Source of the DNA: Macrothele yani
Taxonomy: Eukaryota; Arthropoda; Arachnida; Araneae; Macrothelidae
Direction of reading: 5' to 3'
DNA length: 64,000 nt
Assembly: GCA_039090855.1 (NCBI GenBank)
Contig: CM077025.1
Span: 96,638,489 to 96,702,488 of the forward strand
Both the position numbers and the translations under genes were made by a program. Shown one piece after another: positions 32,975 through 44,774 of the stretch. The notes under the pieces were generated by a model. The model was not told where the DNA came from, ran no database searches, and was given only the letters and a program-made list of their open reading frames with translations. Positions within the stretch are counted from its first letter, which is position 1; the number at the start of each line of letters is the position of its first letter.

Positions 32975-33860
32975 CATCATCATCAATCCACTGCTGGATG
33001 AAGGTCTCCACAAGTTTCTTCCACAATTGTCTGTCTTGAGCCTGTCTCCTCCATGTCACTCCAGCAAACTTTCGAATTTCATCCATCCATCTCCCATGGA
33101 GTCTTCTTCTGGGTCTTTTCCTGTCCCTCAGAATCCAATCTAAAATTTTGGTTGTCCATCGGTGATCCGTTCTTCTGGCAACATGTCCATCCCATTGCCA
33201 TTTCAGTGATTTCACTCTGGTCATGATGTCGTCCACTCCTATAATTTTTTTATCCACAAGTTCCTTTTCTTATCTTTCCTGGTTACACCAAGCGTGCATC
33301 TCTCCATGATCCTTTGAGTTGTCTGCAGCCTTTGTATGCCTTTTTTAGTTAAGGTCCATGTCTCTGCTCCATACATAAGCACTGTTATAATGCATTGATT
33401 AAACACTTTTAAGACATAATGACATACTGCTCTTAAAAATTGTACTGTTTCTTCCAAAAGCTCTCCATCCAAGTTTTATACGCCGATTAGTTTCTTCATC
33501 AATGTGACCTTCCCTTGCTATCTGCTGCCCAAGATAAATGTAGGTGTCGGTTGTCTCAAGCTTTTCTCCATCCATCGATAAATCTTCATTTCTTGTAAAA
33601 GCATTGTACATCATTGTACGTCTTCTGAAAGTTCATTTTTTAATCCCACTTCTTTACTCTTGTCAAGAAGTTCTTGGATCATACTCTGTAGCTCTGAAGG
33701 GGTAGTTGCAAAGATGACTACGTCATGAGCAAAACGAAGGTGAGTTAAGTAATCTCCATTAATTTTTATCCCTTTGTTTTCCCAGTTCAATGATTGAAAG
33801 ACATTTTGCAATGTGGCATTAAAGAGCTTGGGAGATATGGTGTCACCTTGTCTCACTCCC
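32975..33860 (-). mobile_element. RTE-like LINE, family B, reverse-transcriptase part
   Basis: On the minus strand: MRQGDTISPKLFNATLQNVF, HLRFAHDVVIFATTPSELQS (FAHD at the catalytic YADD/FADD position, so His replaces an essential Asp), DTYIYLGQQIAREGHIDEET, AFGRNSTIFKSSMSLCLKSV, GAETWTLTKKGIQRLQTTQR, RDRKRPRRRLHGRWMDEIRK, ending near a (TGATGA)n tail at 32972-32985. It is the longest family B copy here and covers the C-terminal half of the ORF. Small frameshifts lie near 33610, 33400-33470 and 33245. Confidence 0.8.
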
Positions 33861-34110
33861 TTTGCACTTGCATTTTCATAGATGTTATTAATAACGCTAA
33901 TGCATGCATCTTATATATATGTTCCTTATTTTTAATATATTTGGTAATAGCAAAAAAGAGTGACATGCATCTGATGAAATGTGTGTTGTTTTACTATTTT
34001 TAACTGTCTCTTCTTCAAAACCAATCAGTAGAGCAAGAATTTTTGCCTCTCCCTTCCCCTTTTAATAATGAAATTCAATTTTAAAATTGATACTTAATGT
34101 ATCCTTGAGC

Positions 34111-34285
34111 TGCCCCAGTGGCCGAGTAGTATGAGGTGCTTTCTGCTAATCGTTTTCCTGGGAGATTTGAATCCTTGGTGAGGCATGGATGGTGTGTGTT
34201 TGTCTCTGGCTCTTCCATTCCTGGAACAAGTGGTCCTAAAATAGGGACAGGCATAGCCCACTGAGTTGCTCAATCTTTAATTTTG
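34111..34285 (+). repeat. tRNA-derived SINE (divergent copy)
   Basis: The head TGCCCCAGTGGCCGAGTAGT is followed by B-box-like GATTTGAATCC, GGCATGGATGGTGTGTGTTT, CTCTGGCTCTTCCATTCC and AAATAGGGACAGGC, with the CACTGAGTTGCTCAA end. It is clearly the same SINE as at 56041 but older. It lies in the TACC-like intron, and no clear target duplication was seen. Confidence 0.8.
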
Positions 34286-34289
34286 TGTA

Positions 34290-35780
34290 AAATTCTTCTT
34301 ATTCCCAATCTTCAGCTACTTTTTCCTTTATCAAGGGGCAGAGCAGGCATTTTTTCTTTTGTTTAAAGCAAAATTAATGTTCGAAAATGCTACTGGGTGC
34401 AAAGAAAACGATTTTACACTGAGCAAAAGACAGCAATAAAGAATTGAAGTTCTGATTTTGAACTTTAATTTTTTTGTAAATATAAGGAAAAATGCTTGCT
34501 CATTTTATCTGTTGACATTACAAGAAGTGACTAAGCAATTTGAAACCCTGTGTTTTTAGAGAAATTAAACTTTAAAAAATTATTCTGATGTCTTCGTCAT
34601 CACCTGGAAAACTCCTTGAATAGACTTACAAAAATCAGCACAAACCTTGGACACTTGGAAACTTGACGTACAACTTGACTGCCTGGAATTGATATCTGAG
34701 TTTGAAGATAAAGCAGAGAACTTTTTGAAAAGATTCTATGGTGTATTGTAGACCTTTGGGAATCACGTGCATGGGGCGTTTATTGAAGATTTGGCTATGA
34801 CAAAATGTAACTGCATGGTCTCAGCTGGTATTTCACCAGATTGAGGGTTTGCATCCCCATTGTTTGAGCTGACCTTGTACTATGCCTGGCACTTGTTCTT
34901 GTGCCATTAAAATTAAGCCAAATGAACAGCTTTGAGACACAATTATACTGATCTTTTAGCTTATGATAGTGGGTAAAGATTTGGGGATATGAAGAGTTCT
35001 CTGTATATTGTGTCAATGGTTTGATGGGAAGAACACAGTTTTAGTTAGAAAGTACAGAAATGTTCAGCTGTCTGGAGAAGAAAAATGAGTTTTACGTGAT
35101 CATTTCAGGTTTTGTGGTCATCTTTAACTTCCTGGACATCATTATACTGAGCACATTACTGGGAAGTCATCTATTATTAAAACCGAAGTTCTTAACTGGT
35201 GATCCATTAACCCTTGTGGGCTCTGGTGGTACCTTTCTGAGAAAATATGCAGCTAATGAAAACAAACAAAACAAAAAACAATGGAAGTTTCTTTATGGTC
35301 TCTAAAATTGCTTTAATGATTTTTTTTATTTGCATATTAGTCAGATGTTCTGATGTTGCTAGTTGTATCTACGGGTTTGTGAAAAAATGCTGGCCCATGT
35401 GTGCTTGAAAATTTCAGAAAGCATGTAGCTGCCTTTGCACTGCAGCTAAATCTGAAAGTGTATTTGCTGTCATTGAATTATTTCCATCTACTGTGTGATA
35501 TGTGCAGAAGATTCCGGTTAATTGAGACACATTGGGACTAACACTTTGGCCCAATAAAGCATGTGTGGCAATTATGTGAAGCTGTATCCCAAAGAGTTAA
35601 TTTGGGATGTTCTTCAAGAATTGTCCCAAATAAATGATTGCCCCGATTAACTGGTTGCCCAATTAACTGGAATCTACTGTTTTATACAAATGTGTAAACA
35701 GTGTATTTTGACTGAAAATTTATTTTTGATTATGGGCCAAGTTTTACTTTTATCATTAATGATTATCATTTTCCCTTTAA
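34290..35780. other. Intron stretch, no gene seen
   Basis: AT-rich sequence leading to the acceptor at 35783. Short open frames (for example 35060-35305) show no recognisable protein. 35515-35690 contains a repeated AATTGAGACACATTGGGACT / TGTCCCAAATAAATGATTG theme that looks like a degraded transposon end. Confidence 0.4.
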
Positions 35781-35783
35781 TAG

Positions 35784-35934
35784 CTATTGGAAACTGAGAA
35801 TAAAAGTAGTGTTTGTGGGGTCCAAGAGTTATTGCAGATTACTCAGGAGTCAACTGCTAAAGATTCTAAAAATACTATGTCCTTGGGCAGACAGAAAACT
35901 GATTTTGAGAGCGAGTTTAAACCTGCTAACCTGG
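35784..35934 (+). CDS. TACC-like protein, exon C
   Basis: The acceptor is CCCTTTAATAG (35783) and the donor GTAAAT (35935). 151 nt, phase 0 in and phase 1 out. The peptide LLETENKSSVCGVQELLQIT ... RQKTDFESEFKPANL is acidic and polar and continues the style of the giant exon. The phases agree with both neighbours. No domain is recognisable. It is a linker between the acidic region and the conserved pre-coiled-coil block. Confidence 0.65.
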
Positions 35935-36375
35935 GTAAATAATTTTTGCCTTCTTTCTTGATTATCATTTTAAAGACGGAAGAGTGGTATGGGCATAATG
36001 CCAAACAGTATTTCTGCTATATTTGGAGATTTTGACACATATTGAGTTTCATTCATGTTAAACTTTGTGTTTATATTTATTTAATATATGTTAAATATGC
36101 AATTTTTTCTTTCAAAGAAGCTGCAATGAAAAAAATCAATACTGCAATAACATCAAATATCGCTTCTCAGGAAAAATATTAATATCTAGAGTTTCTACAT
36201 AATTGTATGGATTGGAAAGTTTTGTTTAGTGGTTTTACTCAGCAATATCTTTATTTTCAAGTATTTGTTGAATAATTTACTTCTAATTGTAATGAAGTGA
36301 AATGTTAATAAAAATATTTTTAAAATGTTAATATAGATGTTAAAGTAAATGTTAATCAAATATACTGTATATTAC

Positions 36376-36701
36376 ACAGTGTGTCTCATATAAAACACAA
36401 CCTGATAGTATGAACAAAAAACACTTTAATCAGTATTGTAATGTAAGAAACAAGTAGGTAAGTATACAACATGAATGAATGCATACATATGTGAAATGTT
36501 ACAGTAACTGCTAGAAGCAGCCACCATCTGCCTGAGTACAGGCTTTCACCCTTTTCACAGTGTTTCCTGCAACTTTTTTTCAAAGTTTTGGGATGAATAT
36601 TTGTCATAGCTTGTTCAGTGTTAACCTTCAGTTATGTCAGTGTTTGTGGTTTGTTTTTATAAACACCCTTCTTCAGGTAACTCCAGAGAAAAAAAAAAAT
36701 T
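36376..36701 (-). pseudogene. Tc1/mariner-type transposase C-terminus (first part of a split copy)
   Basis: The plus-strand end GTGTGTCTCATATAAAACAC at about 36379 looks like a terminal repeat. On the minus strand the coding text MTNIHPKTLKKSCRKHCEKG and SLYSGRWWLL, with upstream TLHNLKVNTEQ-like text, is the C-terminus of one Tc1/mariner group. The copy is interrupted at about 36701 and seems to resume at 40489-40560 (GGAGTCAAGTCAGGAAATCC), on the far side of the hAT-like insertion. Confidence 0.6.
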
Positions 36702-37274
36702 TAGGGTGAGTAGCCAGTCACCTTTCTCACCTTTTGTCACCTTTTCAAACCTTTTTTTCATATTGGGAGAAAATTTACAATTTAACAATATAGTTTCAAA
36801 AGAAGATACTGGAAGTTGAAAGATTATTATTGTAAGTATGCCTACAACTATGTAAATGTAGTTATTTCTGTACTCCTATACCTCCCCTTATAATTGTAGG
36901 AAGGCCTCATAATTAACATGTTCGCTGGCAAGACAGCATATGCCACTGCACATCCAGTGACGTGACGTTATATGCCATCCGACGTTACTTCACACTGTAA
37001 GTACAAAGCAGCAAATGACGACAAAATTATATGGGGGTTCCAGTTACTTTAAGTTTGCTGTCCTGCTGAAAACATGAATTTTTCATAAATGTCTGCATTT
37101 TTATTACTGGCTGCGAATGTGTTAAACCCTAATGATGAATGAATATGATCTGAGGAGCATCTAAGCCGATAACATTTTATATAGAGCCAATAACATTTTA
37201 TCGTTTCATCCTCTGAGGAACTCCATTTTTTAAAGTGAAATCGTACGAGCTGTCATCAAAATATTTTTGTTCGT

Positions 37275-37811
37275 GTGACAGAATTTTTGAAAGCAGTCAC
37301 TGTTTTTGATTGTATTAGTTGGGTGCATGCTTCTCGGCAAAATTTACAGATTTCAACAATAGTTAAATGTTTTTGGAAAGCTGGTTTTCTTCAAAACACA
37401 GAGATGAATGATGAAACTGAAGTTGACAATACCACCAACCTACTAGGAACATTGCTTGAAGATATCAAAAACGACCTGCTAAGTGAAGATCAGTTCCCAG
37501 CAATAGATTGCAATATCATAGTGCACGAAGACATGGAAGACACAGAAGAGGATATGTTTTCTGATGTGCTATCAAACATTAAAAATCTTATTGTAGAGCT
37601 ACAGAATGAAGAAGAAACTGATGATAATGTGAATGAACACCAAACTATCGGAAAAAAAAAAAAAACTCCTACTTTCCAAGAAGCATTGGATTTAGTGTCA
37701 TATTTACAACACTATGCATCTGCAATACATCCTGCTTTACTAGAAAAACTCACGGGAGTTTATGCAGAAATTGAAACACACTGGACCCATCCACATGAGT
37801 TCGGAAACTAA
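37275..37811 (+). pseudogene. Tigger/pogo transposase C-terminal fragment
   Basis: A 178-codon open frame. Its first part, AVTVFDCISWVHASRQNLQI then STIVKCFWKAGF, matches the end of the DDE_1 domain of Tigger transposases (a DAIxWI...TIxNCFxKAGF pattern). An acidic tail follows, ending LEKLTGVYAEIETHW. The frame is open to its natural stop, but the DNA-binding and catalytic parts are absent upstream. Confidence 0.6.
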
Positions 37812-38179
37812 TTCCCAGCAAGAAAAGTAATGTTGATAATTAATAGGTGTCGGCCATTATGTAAGTGAGCAATTAGCAGTCAGCTAGGAAATAATGGTTA
37901 AACTTAAGAAACACAATAGTTTGGAACCGTGAGTGGCCAACTTACACAGGCTTTACTCTATTTAAAAACTTACCTTACGAAAGGGCTTTTTTTATTTTCT
38001 TATAAGTTCAGCAGGGTTTCTTTACTGTTTTTAAATACATATACATTTGTGTTTGTTATACTACAATAATGGCACAATATCAACCCCCCCTTTTTTTCTT
38101 GTAGGTTCTGATATTGTTGTTATAAACAACTGCCATTGAAGTTTCATCTAACCCAATAGTTCTGCTAAAAATTTCAAAA

Positions 38180-39640
38180 TGAGAAAATGTAAATTCTGTA
38201 GTAATTGGCTGGAAAAGATGAATAATTCAAAGGTTAAAGTTTTTGCATGGGGTAGAAACTAGCATAGTGAAAGTGAACTATTTTGTACTGTGTGTTGCTG
38301 CACTATTAACTTTAAAACAAAAAGTTTTCAGGCGATTTTTAATCACTCGTTTACACCAAAACATAAATCAAACTTTGAATCTAAATTTGGACTAAACCAA
38401 CTACGCTTAGAACTTGCACCTCCTTCTGCATGCTTAGACCACTTACAACCTTCGAGTTCAACTTACGCACTAACACTTCACATTTATAGTGCCAAGGAAA
38501 GTTCTACTACTATTGAATTGATTTGGAATATGAAAGCAGTGTGTAGTAATTATTCAATAGATTCATCACAAGATATTCATGATGTTTTTAAAAAGTTTCC
38601 TGACAGTGTCCCTGAACATTTTTCTTATTGTTTTAAGAAAATGTGATACTTAATCACTGATGGATTGGCTCGTTATTTCCAGGAACTTATGTTAGAGGAG
38701 AGATGCATGCTTGGTGTAACCAGGAGAGATAAGAAGAGGAACTTGTGGATCAGAAAAATGACAAGAGTGGAAGACATCATGATCAGAGTAAAAATCCCTG
38801 AAATGGCAATGTGCTGGACATATTGCCAGAAGGACAGACCATCGATGGACAGCCGAAATTTTAGATTGGATTCCAAGGGACAGGAAAAGACCCAGAAGAA
38901 GACCACATGGGAGATGGGTGGATGAAATCCAAAAGTATGCGGGAGTAACATGGAGGAGACTGGCACAAGACAGACCGTTGTGGAAGAGGCTTGGAGAGAC
39001 CTTCGTCCAGCAGTGGATTGATAATGGTTGACAATGATGATGATGTTAGAGACAGCATGTTCATCGTACTACACATTGAGTTATCATGAAACAACTAATG
39101 TTAAAGATAAAACTGATCACAAAAATGAATTCTAAATCCGTTTTAATGGTTCCTAAACTGAAGACAAGCTTTCTAAACTGAAAGTGACAAGTTGTTGTTT
39201 CTGAAGGAAGCTCAAAAGTACTATATTACTGCTTGTAACCATGGGAAAAGACTTGCTTATCAAATGGACCACTTAAAAATTTTGGAATTTTAGACCCAAA
39301 AGAAAGAGTGAATGATAGAAGCTGCAGAGACATATTGAAAGTTGCAAAAATGATGCCATTTCATGTTCGTTCAACTGGATTATTTGTTAGATGAGTGGAA
39401 AATTTTGCAACTGGAAAAATATGATACAGCATTTGAAAACAAAACTATTGATGATTACTGTCAACAATACATCTCAAAAAGGGACTCATTATCAAAAGAT
39501 ATAAAGTTTCCAAACGTTGCAAAAGTCATAAAGGCAGCTCTTACTTTTTTACATGGAAATGATGACATAGAGAGACTATTTTCCATTTCTAAGCATATAT
39601 TAGGAGATGATAAATCAGGAATGACTTAAAATTTTTAAAA
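38180..39640 (+). pseudogene. hAT-like transposase (broken, LINE-interrupted)
   Basis: The N-terminal piece (TVCCCTINFKTKSFQAIFNH with a C-x(n)-C...H-x4-H pattern, then KSNFESKFGL) at 38285-38390 looks like a BED-type finger. The frame SSQDIHDVFKKFPDSVPEHF reads to a stop at 38644 and continues shifted as DGLARYFQELM, then after the LINE as LETACSSYYTLSYHETTN (the first catalytic Asp neighbourhood, here changed to HET). The C-terminal dimerisation block is at 39510-39630. Confidence 0.6.
38698..39042 (+). mobile_element. RTE-like LINE tail, family B, with target duplication
   Basis: A 345-bp 5'-truncated copy of the same 3' end as 2797-3352 (EERCMLGVTRRDKKRNLWIR ... WRRLAQDRPLWKRLGETF) ending in (GAT)n. 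The 9-bp target duplication ATGTTAGAG lies at 38689-38697 and 39043-39051, with the right copy overlapping the GAT tail. Removing it rejoins the hAT-like frame FQELM-LE-TACSS. It therefore inserted after the hAT-like element. Confidence 0.88.
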
Positions 39641-40559
39641 CAGTGTACTGATTGTGAGGGGAATGCCTTGAAACAATATCCTAATTTTCTTTTTGTACTC
39701 ATTAATCCAAAACTCATTAAGTACGGACAACAAGCACATTCAATGGAAGAATGTAAGAGGAAAAAGAAAATCGAATTAGAAGAAAAGCAAAAAGAAGAAC
39801 AAAAAAGAACGGATTATGAAGAAGAAATGGAAAAGATAAAGTCAATCGAATGTGAGACTGCTGCTACTCTGAATGACAAGAAAAAAACCACACCTACAAA
39901 CTAAGGAGGCAAGAGAACTCTTTTGGAAGCTTCCACTAAACTGAAGAAATCACTCGAAAAAAAATTATTTAAAGGGAGCAAAATTAGCTGAAGGCATGTT
40001 CGAGGGAGTAAAATGTATGCAAATGGAAGAAAGAGTGAGAGAAAAGGAAGTGGAAATCATTTAGAAGTACCTTAAGAAAAGAAAATCAAATATGATTACA
40101 TCATTTTTTTTGCTAAGATGCTCAGAAAACAGTAAGACAAACAGTTTTTTTCTGCAGAATTGTTTTTCTGGAACATTGACGTCATTAGATTTTCAGAATT
40201 TCATGTAATTTTGTGTAATTTTTTTCTGAAAAATTATATAATGACAATAAAATGGCCATATGCCATCCAGGACTACAATAAAGAAATTTATTGTGATCTT
40301 ACCTGGCCTTTTTGGTAGGAGAACATAAAAAAAAAATTAAAAATTCTTTTTTTTTTTTTTTTGTAACTATATTTGTTGTTTTGTGCTATTGGTAAGAAGT
40401 CTCTTTTAATCACCTTTTAGTCTCTTTTCTAAAAAAAATTGTCACCTTTCTCACCTTTTTCAAAGGTCGCCTTAGCTCCTCACCCTGAAAATCTAGCGGA
40501 GTCAAGTCAGGAAATCCTTCAGTTGTGTCAGGGTTTGTAGATGATGAATGTGAATGTGC

Positions 40560-41284
40560 AGAAGAATGCTTTAGGTTTTATGAGTTAGTGTTTCGGAGCA
40601 TTCAGCTGTTAATTTGAATATAATGTACTTAATGTAAAGATTTTATTTGTAAGTATTTTAATTAATTGGTTTGATATTTTAATGGAATGTAATTGTGTGG
40701 GATTCCTATGTGAATTTCAACTAATGAAATGCTGATTATGCCTGTAAATATTCATGGATTTTTTTTATTTAGGATTAAATAATTGTAATTGATTGTATAT
40801 ATATAAAAAAATTGTAAATTAGTTACAATAGCTAGTTTGGTAAAATAGCAGTGCTACAATTGCTTGAATGCCCCTTTGGCATTGGTCACACCTCAAAAAT
40901 AATGTGAATGAAGTCACTAATGCATATAAATTACATGGGTTATATATTTTAATTTGCAATGTCTATGCTATAACTGTATTGTGTTCAATGCTTGTGTGAT
41001 GTACTGAGTGATATACTGAGTTTTAATAACTTAGTGTATGAATTGTTGATGTATCATATATGTGCTGACTCATAATGAAATTTAATTTTACTTTTTTTTT
41101 ATAAAAGGGACTTTTGAAAGCTATTGATATATCTTTCAGATAAACTGAAAAAAATTAAAACACGTTTCGTGAATAATCAATGAGTTTAAATTTCTAAATT
41201 TTTTCTGTGATATGCTCTCTCTCTCTTCTTTCTCAAATAGATGTTTGTAAGTGTGTATTAACTTTTTATTGTTTGTTCTTATAG
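40560..41284. other. Intron stretch, no gene seen
   Basis: Very AT-rich sequence (for example 40780-41150) without open frames or recognisable repeats. It leads into a pyrimidine tract and the acceptor at 41284. Confidence 0.5.
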
Positions 41285-41337
41285 TTTTCAAAGATCCTTC
41301 TGCTTTTGACTTTCTTCAGAAAGCTGGAAGCAATAAG
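41285..41337 (+). CDS. TACC-like protein, exon D (DFLQKAGS)
   Basis: The acceptor is TTGTTCTTATAG (41284) and the donor GTAAGC (41338). A 53-nt exon, phase 1 in and phase 0 out. With the G carried from the previous exon it reads VFKDPSAFDFLQKAGSNK. An FDFL-x-x-G-S type motif shortly before the KFDPL motif is what I recall from TACC proteins. Small size and phase agreement with both neighbours support it. Confidence 0.65.
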
Positions 41338-41479
41338 GTAAGCATTAAAAATTCACAGAAGTATTCTTTAACTTTCATTGCATCTAATCTTTTTTTATAG
41401 TTCTCAATTTTTTTTTTTTTTTAAATATAGCGTATGTTTGCTGATGTCCAACTATTTTAAGAGGTTATACCCACAAAAT

Positions 41480-43675
41480 CAGACTCAACAGCTTGTGGCA
41501 ATTTGCATTACTGGGGACATTCAATAGAAAGCCAGTGCACACGCAAAATGCCAAATCATGCACACAGGGGTCACATAGTACCACTTAAACGAATAAGAGA
41601 AAAGGGCGTGGTAGGTGATGTGTTTGAAGGAAAACCTAGATATAAAGGCACGAATGTGTAATTCACATTATGTCTCAAAGTCCATCTAGATGATTTCATG
41701 TCGGGAAGAATGATAGGGAATCTGAAAGAAGGCTACTGAGTAAGTGATGTTGCCAGGGAGTTTGAAATTGCGCACAGCGTAGTATCCAGGCTTTGGGCAG
41801 CGTTTCAAACCAATAAAATGTGTTCCAGATGCATGCTAGGAGGTCGCCCTCACTCTACTGTGGAACATGAAGGCATATTTTTTGTTATAACAGCAAAATG
41901 TAATCGCTGCACCTCGTTTGGTCAGCTTGCGAGTCACCTTCATTCCGTCACAGAAATGCAGATATCCTGACAAACTGTGGCAAGACATCTGCGACATATA
42001 GGGCAATATGCCCGAGGGCCTGTAGTCTGTGTCCCTCTATCTAGAGCTCAACATACTGCGCATTTTCAGTGGTGTCGTATCCACAGAAATTGGACACATC
42101 ATCAATGGGCCAATGCACTCTTCACAGACGAGTCCTTCCAGTTTGTCCTCGCAGTCCAGACGTCAGTTGATCTGGTGTAAAAATGGCACTGTGTACCAGC
42201 GCAAGATTGTGCAAGAAAGGAACAGATACAATGGTGGTAGGGTCATGGTGTGGGGTGGCATCATGATTAAGGATGCACCAAGCTACAGGTGCTGGAAGAT
42301 GGGACTATGACAGGTGAATTATATTGCTGCGAAGTTCTTCTGTGTCATGTTAATTTATTCTGTGGTGCTGGAGAATGCGACACCTCATTGTATGAGAGCT
42401 GTGCAGACACTTGTAGAGAGCAAAGGTATTCATTACATCGACTGGCCAGCACGCTTCCCCAACCTCGAACCCATCGAACACATCTGGGACGTAATGTGGG
42501 AGACGCACTGGTAATCGAAACCGCCCTGCAGAAAACAAACAGGGCCTCATCTGTGCTGAGGGAGGAGTGGACCAATTTGCCTCAGGAACTCCTGGATCAC
42601 TTGCTGCTCAGCATGCCATGATGTGAGGGCTGCATCACAGTTCTGGGTGGACATATTCCATACTGAAATGTTTCTCCGCCTGGTTATTGGTAAGCACTGT
42701 ACATCAGTTCATGAACTCAGGGTTCACATGGTCCTTAAAATTCCTTAAGAACTCCTTATTTTTGATTTCCATTTCTAAGGCCCTTAAAGGTCCTTAAAAA
42801 GTCCTTACTTTTTAAAACAAGTGCTTATTTTTCCCCCTGTCTTGTTTTTGTGCTGCAATAATGGCCATCACAACCCTGCCCCCATTTTTGTTTGTATGTC
42901 TGTAAATATGCTAACCTGTTCACCAGGGAAGCTTTCTTCTAGCTCATTGAAGGAAGTTAATCCCCTGGAATGTTCTTAGAAATGATCTCCCTTCAATACC
43001 CCACCCCCACATTTCCCATTGTAGCCTGCATGACTTACCTTGCCTGACCTTACCAGTGGGATCAACATGTGTGTTGTGTGTCTTTTCAGGGGTCAGAGGG
43101 TCAAAGCAAAGGTGGGGAAGGGGGGGTCTGTTTCACTTCACAATTTATGGTGTCAGTTGTCTCAGTGTGGTCTGATCTATCTAGTGTCTACTGCTCTACT
43201 CAATTCGCTTTGCTTCATTGTCGCTGTGTCTTCTGCTTGTACTTTTTTTCCGGCGTGTATTTAATTTTGTTCTCTGCGGGCAAAGTAGTTTATATTTGGG
43301 GCAAAATGCCTGGTAAATGGCCACTAGCACTGTTTAATCCCCTACATATGTATGTATACATAGTGTAACATACATACACAAACCTGGTGATATTCCAATG
43401 ACGCAAAATATCAGTTGGAGTGTAGGTCCTTAGAAAGTCCTTATTTTTTTTTTCCACAGAAAAGGGTATGAACCCTGGAACTGTGTCCTTCAAAAATTTA
43501 TAACTTTTGCCTAAACACTGCTTACAATATAATTTGTGATTTATTTATAAACAATTTTTTTGTCTTTTGCATTTGTATGCTAGCAATATAATGATTTCCC
43601 CATTTGGCTGTGGTCATGTTTTGTTTTTTTATACAGGCAAAAATGTAGTCCGTCCTTAGATTTTGAGCACCAGTG
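41480..43675 (+). mobile_element. Tc1-like transposon, split by a small element
   Basis: Coding remnants on the plus strand: MPNHAHRGHIVPLKRIREKG-type 5' text near 41545-41610, GRMIGNLKEGY then VSDVAREFEIAHSVVSRLW (HTH, 41700-41800), RHLRHIGQYARGPVVCVPLS, WTHHQWANALFTDESFQFVL (first catalytic block), RVMVWGGIMIKDA, and ENATPHCMRAVQTLVE with FPNLEPIEHIWDVM (third block). Many frameshifts. The right terminus is probably TTTTGAGCACCAGTG|TA at 43661-43677, beyond the inserted 760-bp element. The left terminus is missing or unrecognised. Confidence 0.75.
42718..43477. mobile_element. Small non-autonomous element, CAGGGTTCA ends
   Basis: The left end CAGGGTTCACATGGTCCTTA and the reversed right end CAGGGTTCATACCCTTTTCT are inverted. 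Subterminal regions carry repeated TCCTTAAAA/TCCTTA motifs. GAACT lies directly outside both ends (42713-42717 and 43478-43482). 760 bp with no transposase. Its end motif (CAGGGTTC) and subterminal CCTT(A/G)AA repeats resemble the hAT-like element at 54420. Confidence 0.7.
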
Positions 43676-43677
43676 TA

Positions 43678-44774
43678 TGTTATTTTATTTGTATTTTTGT
43701 CGGTAAAAAAAATATGATTCCAGTGTAGAAATTCCCTATACTTATCTTTTTTATAAGATGAAAATTAGACAAAATGTGTGTGTGTATATGTATATACATG
43801 CATATGTACACACAAACGTTGTTTTGAGCAGTGTGTGTGCAGCTATGTACAGGCACATGTACTGCTCAGAAGTTAGGTGTTTCTGTGTCATCGACTGTGT
43901 GCAGGCAGACAGACAGACAGACAGACATTGAAATACTGGGTAATAGGAAGATGAGACTTCAAATGGGCACTGCAGAGAACATTTTCTGTAAATTTGCTGC
44001 AATATTATCAGCAAAGGGCTGTGTGTGATATTGAACTTACTTAGGATCCAGTTGAAAAATGTGGTATGTGTGTGCATGGAAACATACCTGTGGTAGGGTG
44101 TGTAGTTTCTAACAGCTTCTAAAGTAAAAGCAGTAGAACAGCACCATAGCATTGAAAAAATGGAGTTATCCAAGAGTTCTTGGTGGTGATGGGGGGGGGT
44201 CTATTTTCTGCACTACTCTTCTTTGCAGTCATGTTGCAGTTGGGAGATCAGACAGGCATTCACATGTTTTGAAGTGTCTCTTTCAGTCGTGTTCCTATGA
44301 AAGTTCATTTATTGTCCATGAAAAGGAGTGTTTCTCTAATAACAGTTCTTGTATTGCGAAGTTACAAAAAGCAAGACTGAAATAGTATGATTATTACACA
44401 AATTTGATAGATCAAATAATAGCAGAAATTATTCACTAGTGTTAAACTTTGTCACTTGCATTAATGATATAATGTATACCACTTGAAGGGCCTAATTCTC
44501 AAACTCATAAAGTAAATAAACATAACAAACTTACAATAAAATGCTCAACATACCAGATCAGGATAGCTGTGCACAAATCAGGGTAAAATTCTTGTGATAT
44601 ACAGGGAATTATACTAGGTGATAAGTGTATTACTGCAAACGGAGCTAACAAACTAATTAAATATAATGAAGGAGATAGCACAAAAAACAATCAAAATGTA
44701 GAGAAATTGTAAAACAAATTAAGCATAAGAATAATAAAAAATCTGAAAAATTCTTGAAACATCCACTGCTTTCT
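43678..44774. repeat. Simple-sequence-rich intron stretch
   Basis: Contains a TG/TA-rich tract at 43776-43860 and (GACA)n at 43906-43926. The remaining sequence to 44774 has no recognisable gene. Open frames here are biased by the low-complexity sequence. Confidence 0.5.

Larger units (their letters stand above)
36702..40488 (+). mobile_element. hAT-like transposon inserted into the Tc1/mariner copy
   Basis: The left end TAGGGTGAGTAGCCAGTCAC is followed by TTTCTCACC; the right end GGTCGCCTTAGCTCCTCACC ends CTG. Reversed, the right reads CAGGGTGAGGAGCTAAGGCG, an imperfect TIR, and both ends carry repeated TCACCTTTCTCACCTTTT motifs. Flanks are A-rich, so I could not confirm an 8-bp duplication. 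Coding text on the plus strand: a zinc-finger-like N-terminal piece from about 38180, DGLARYFQELMLE split by a LINE at 38698, and the hAT C-terminal block FPNVAKVIKAALTFLHGNDD / IERLFSISKHI at 39510-39625. A Tigger fragment also lies inside it. Confidence 0.65.

Noticed and set aside
43751..44173. A 140-codon minus-strand open frame
   Set aside because: It is driven by TG/TA and GACA simple repeats; the peptide is low-complexity and unrecognisable.
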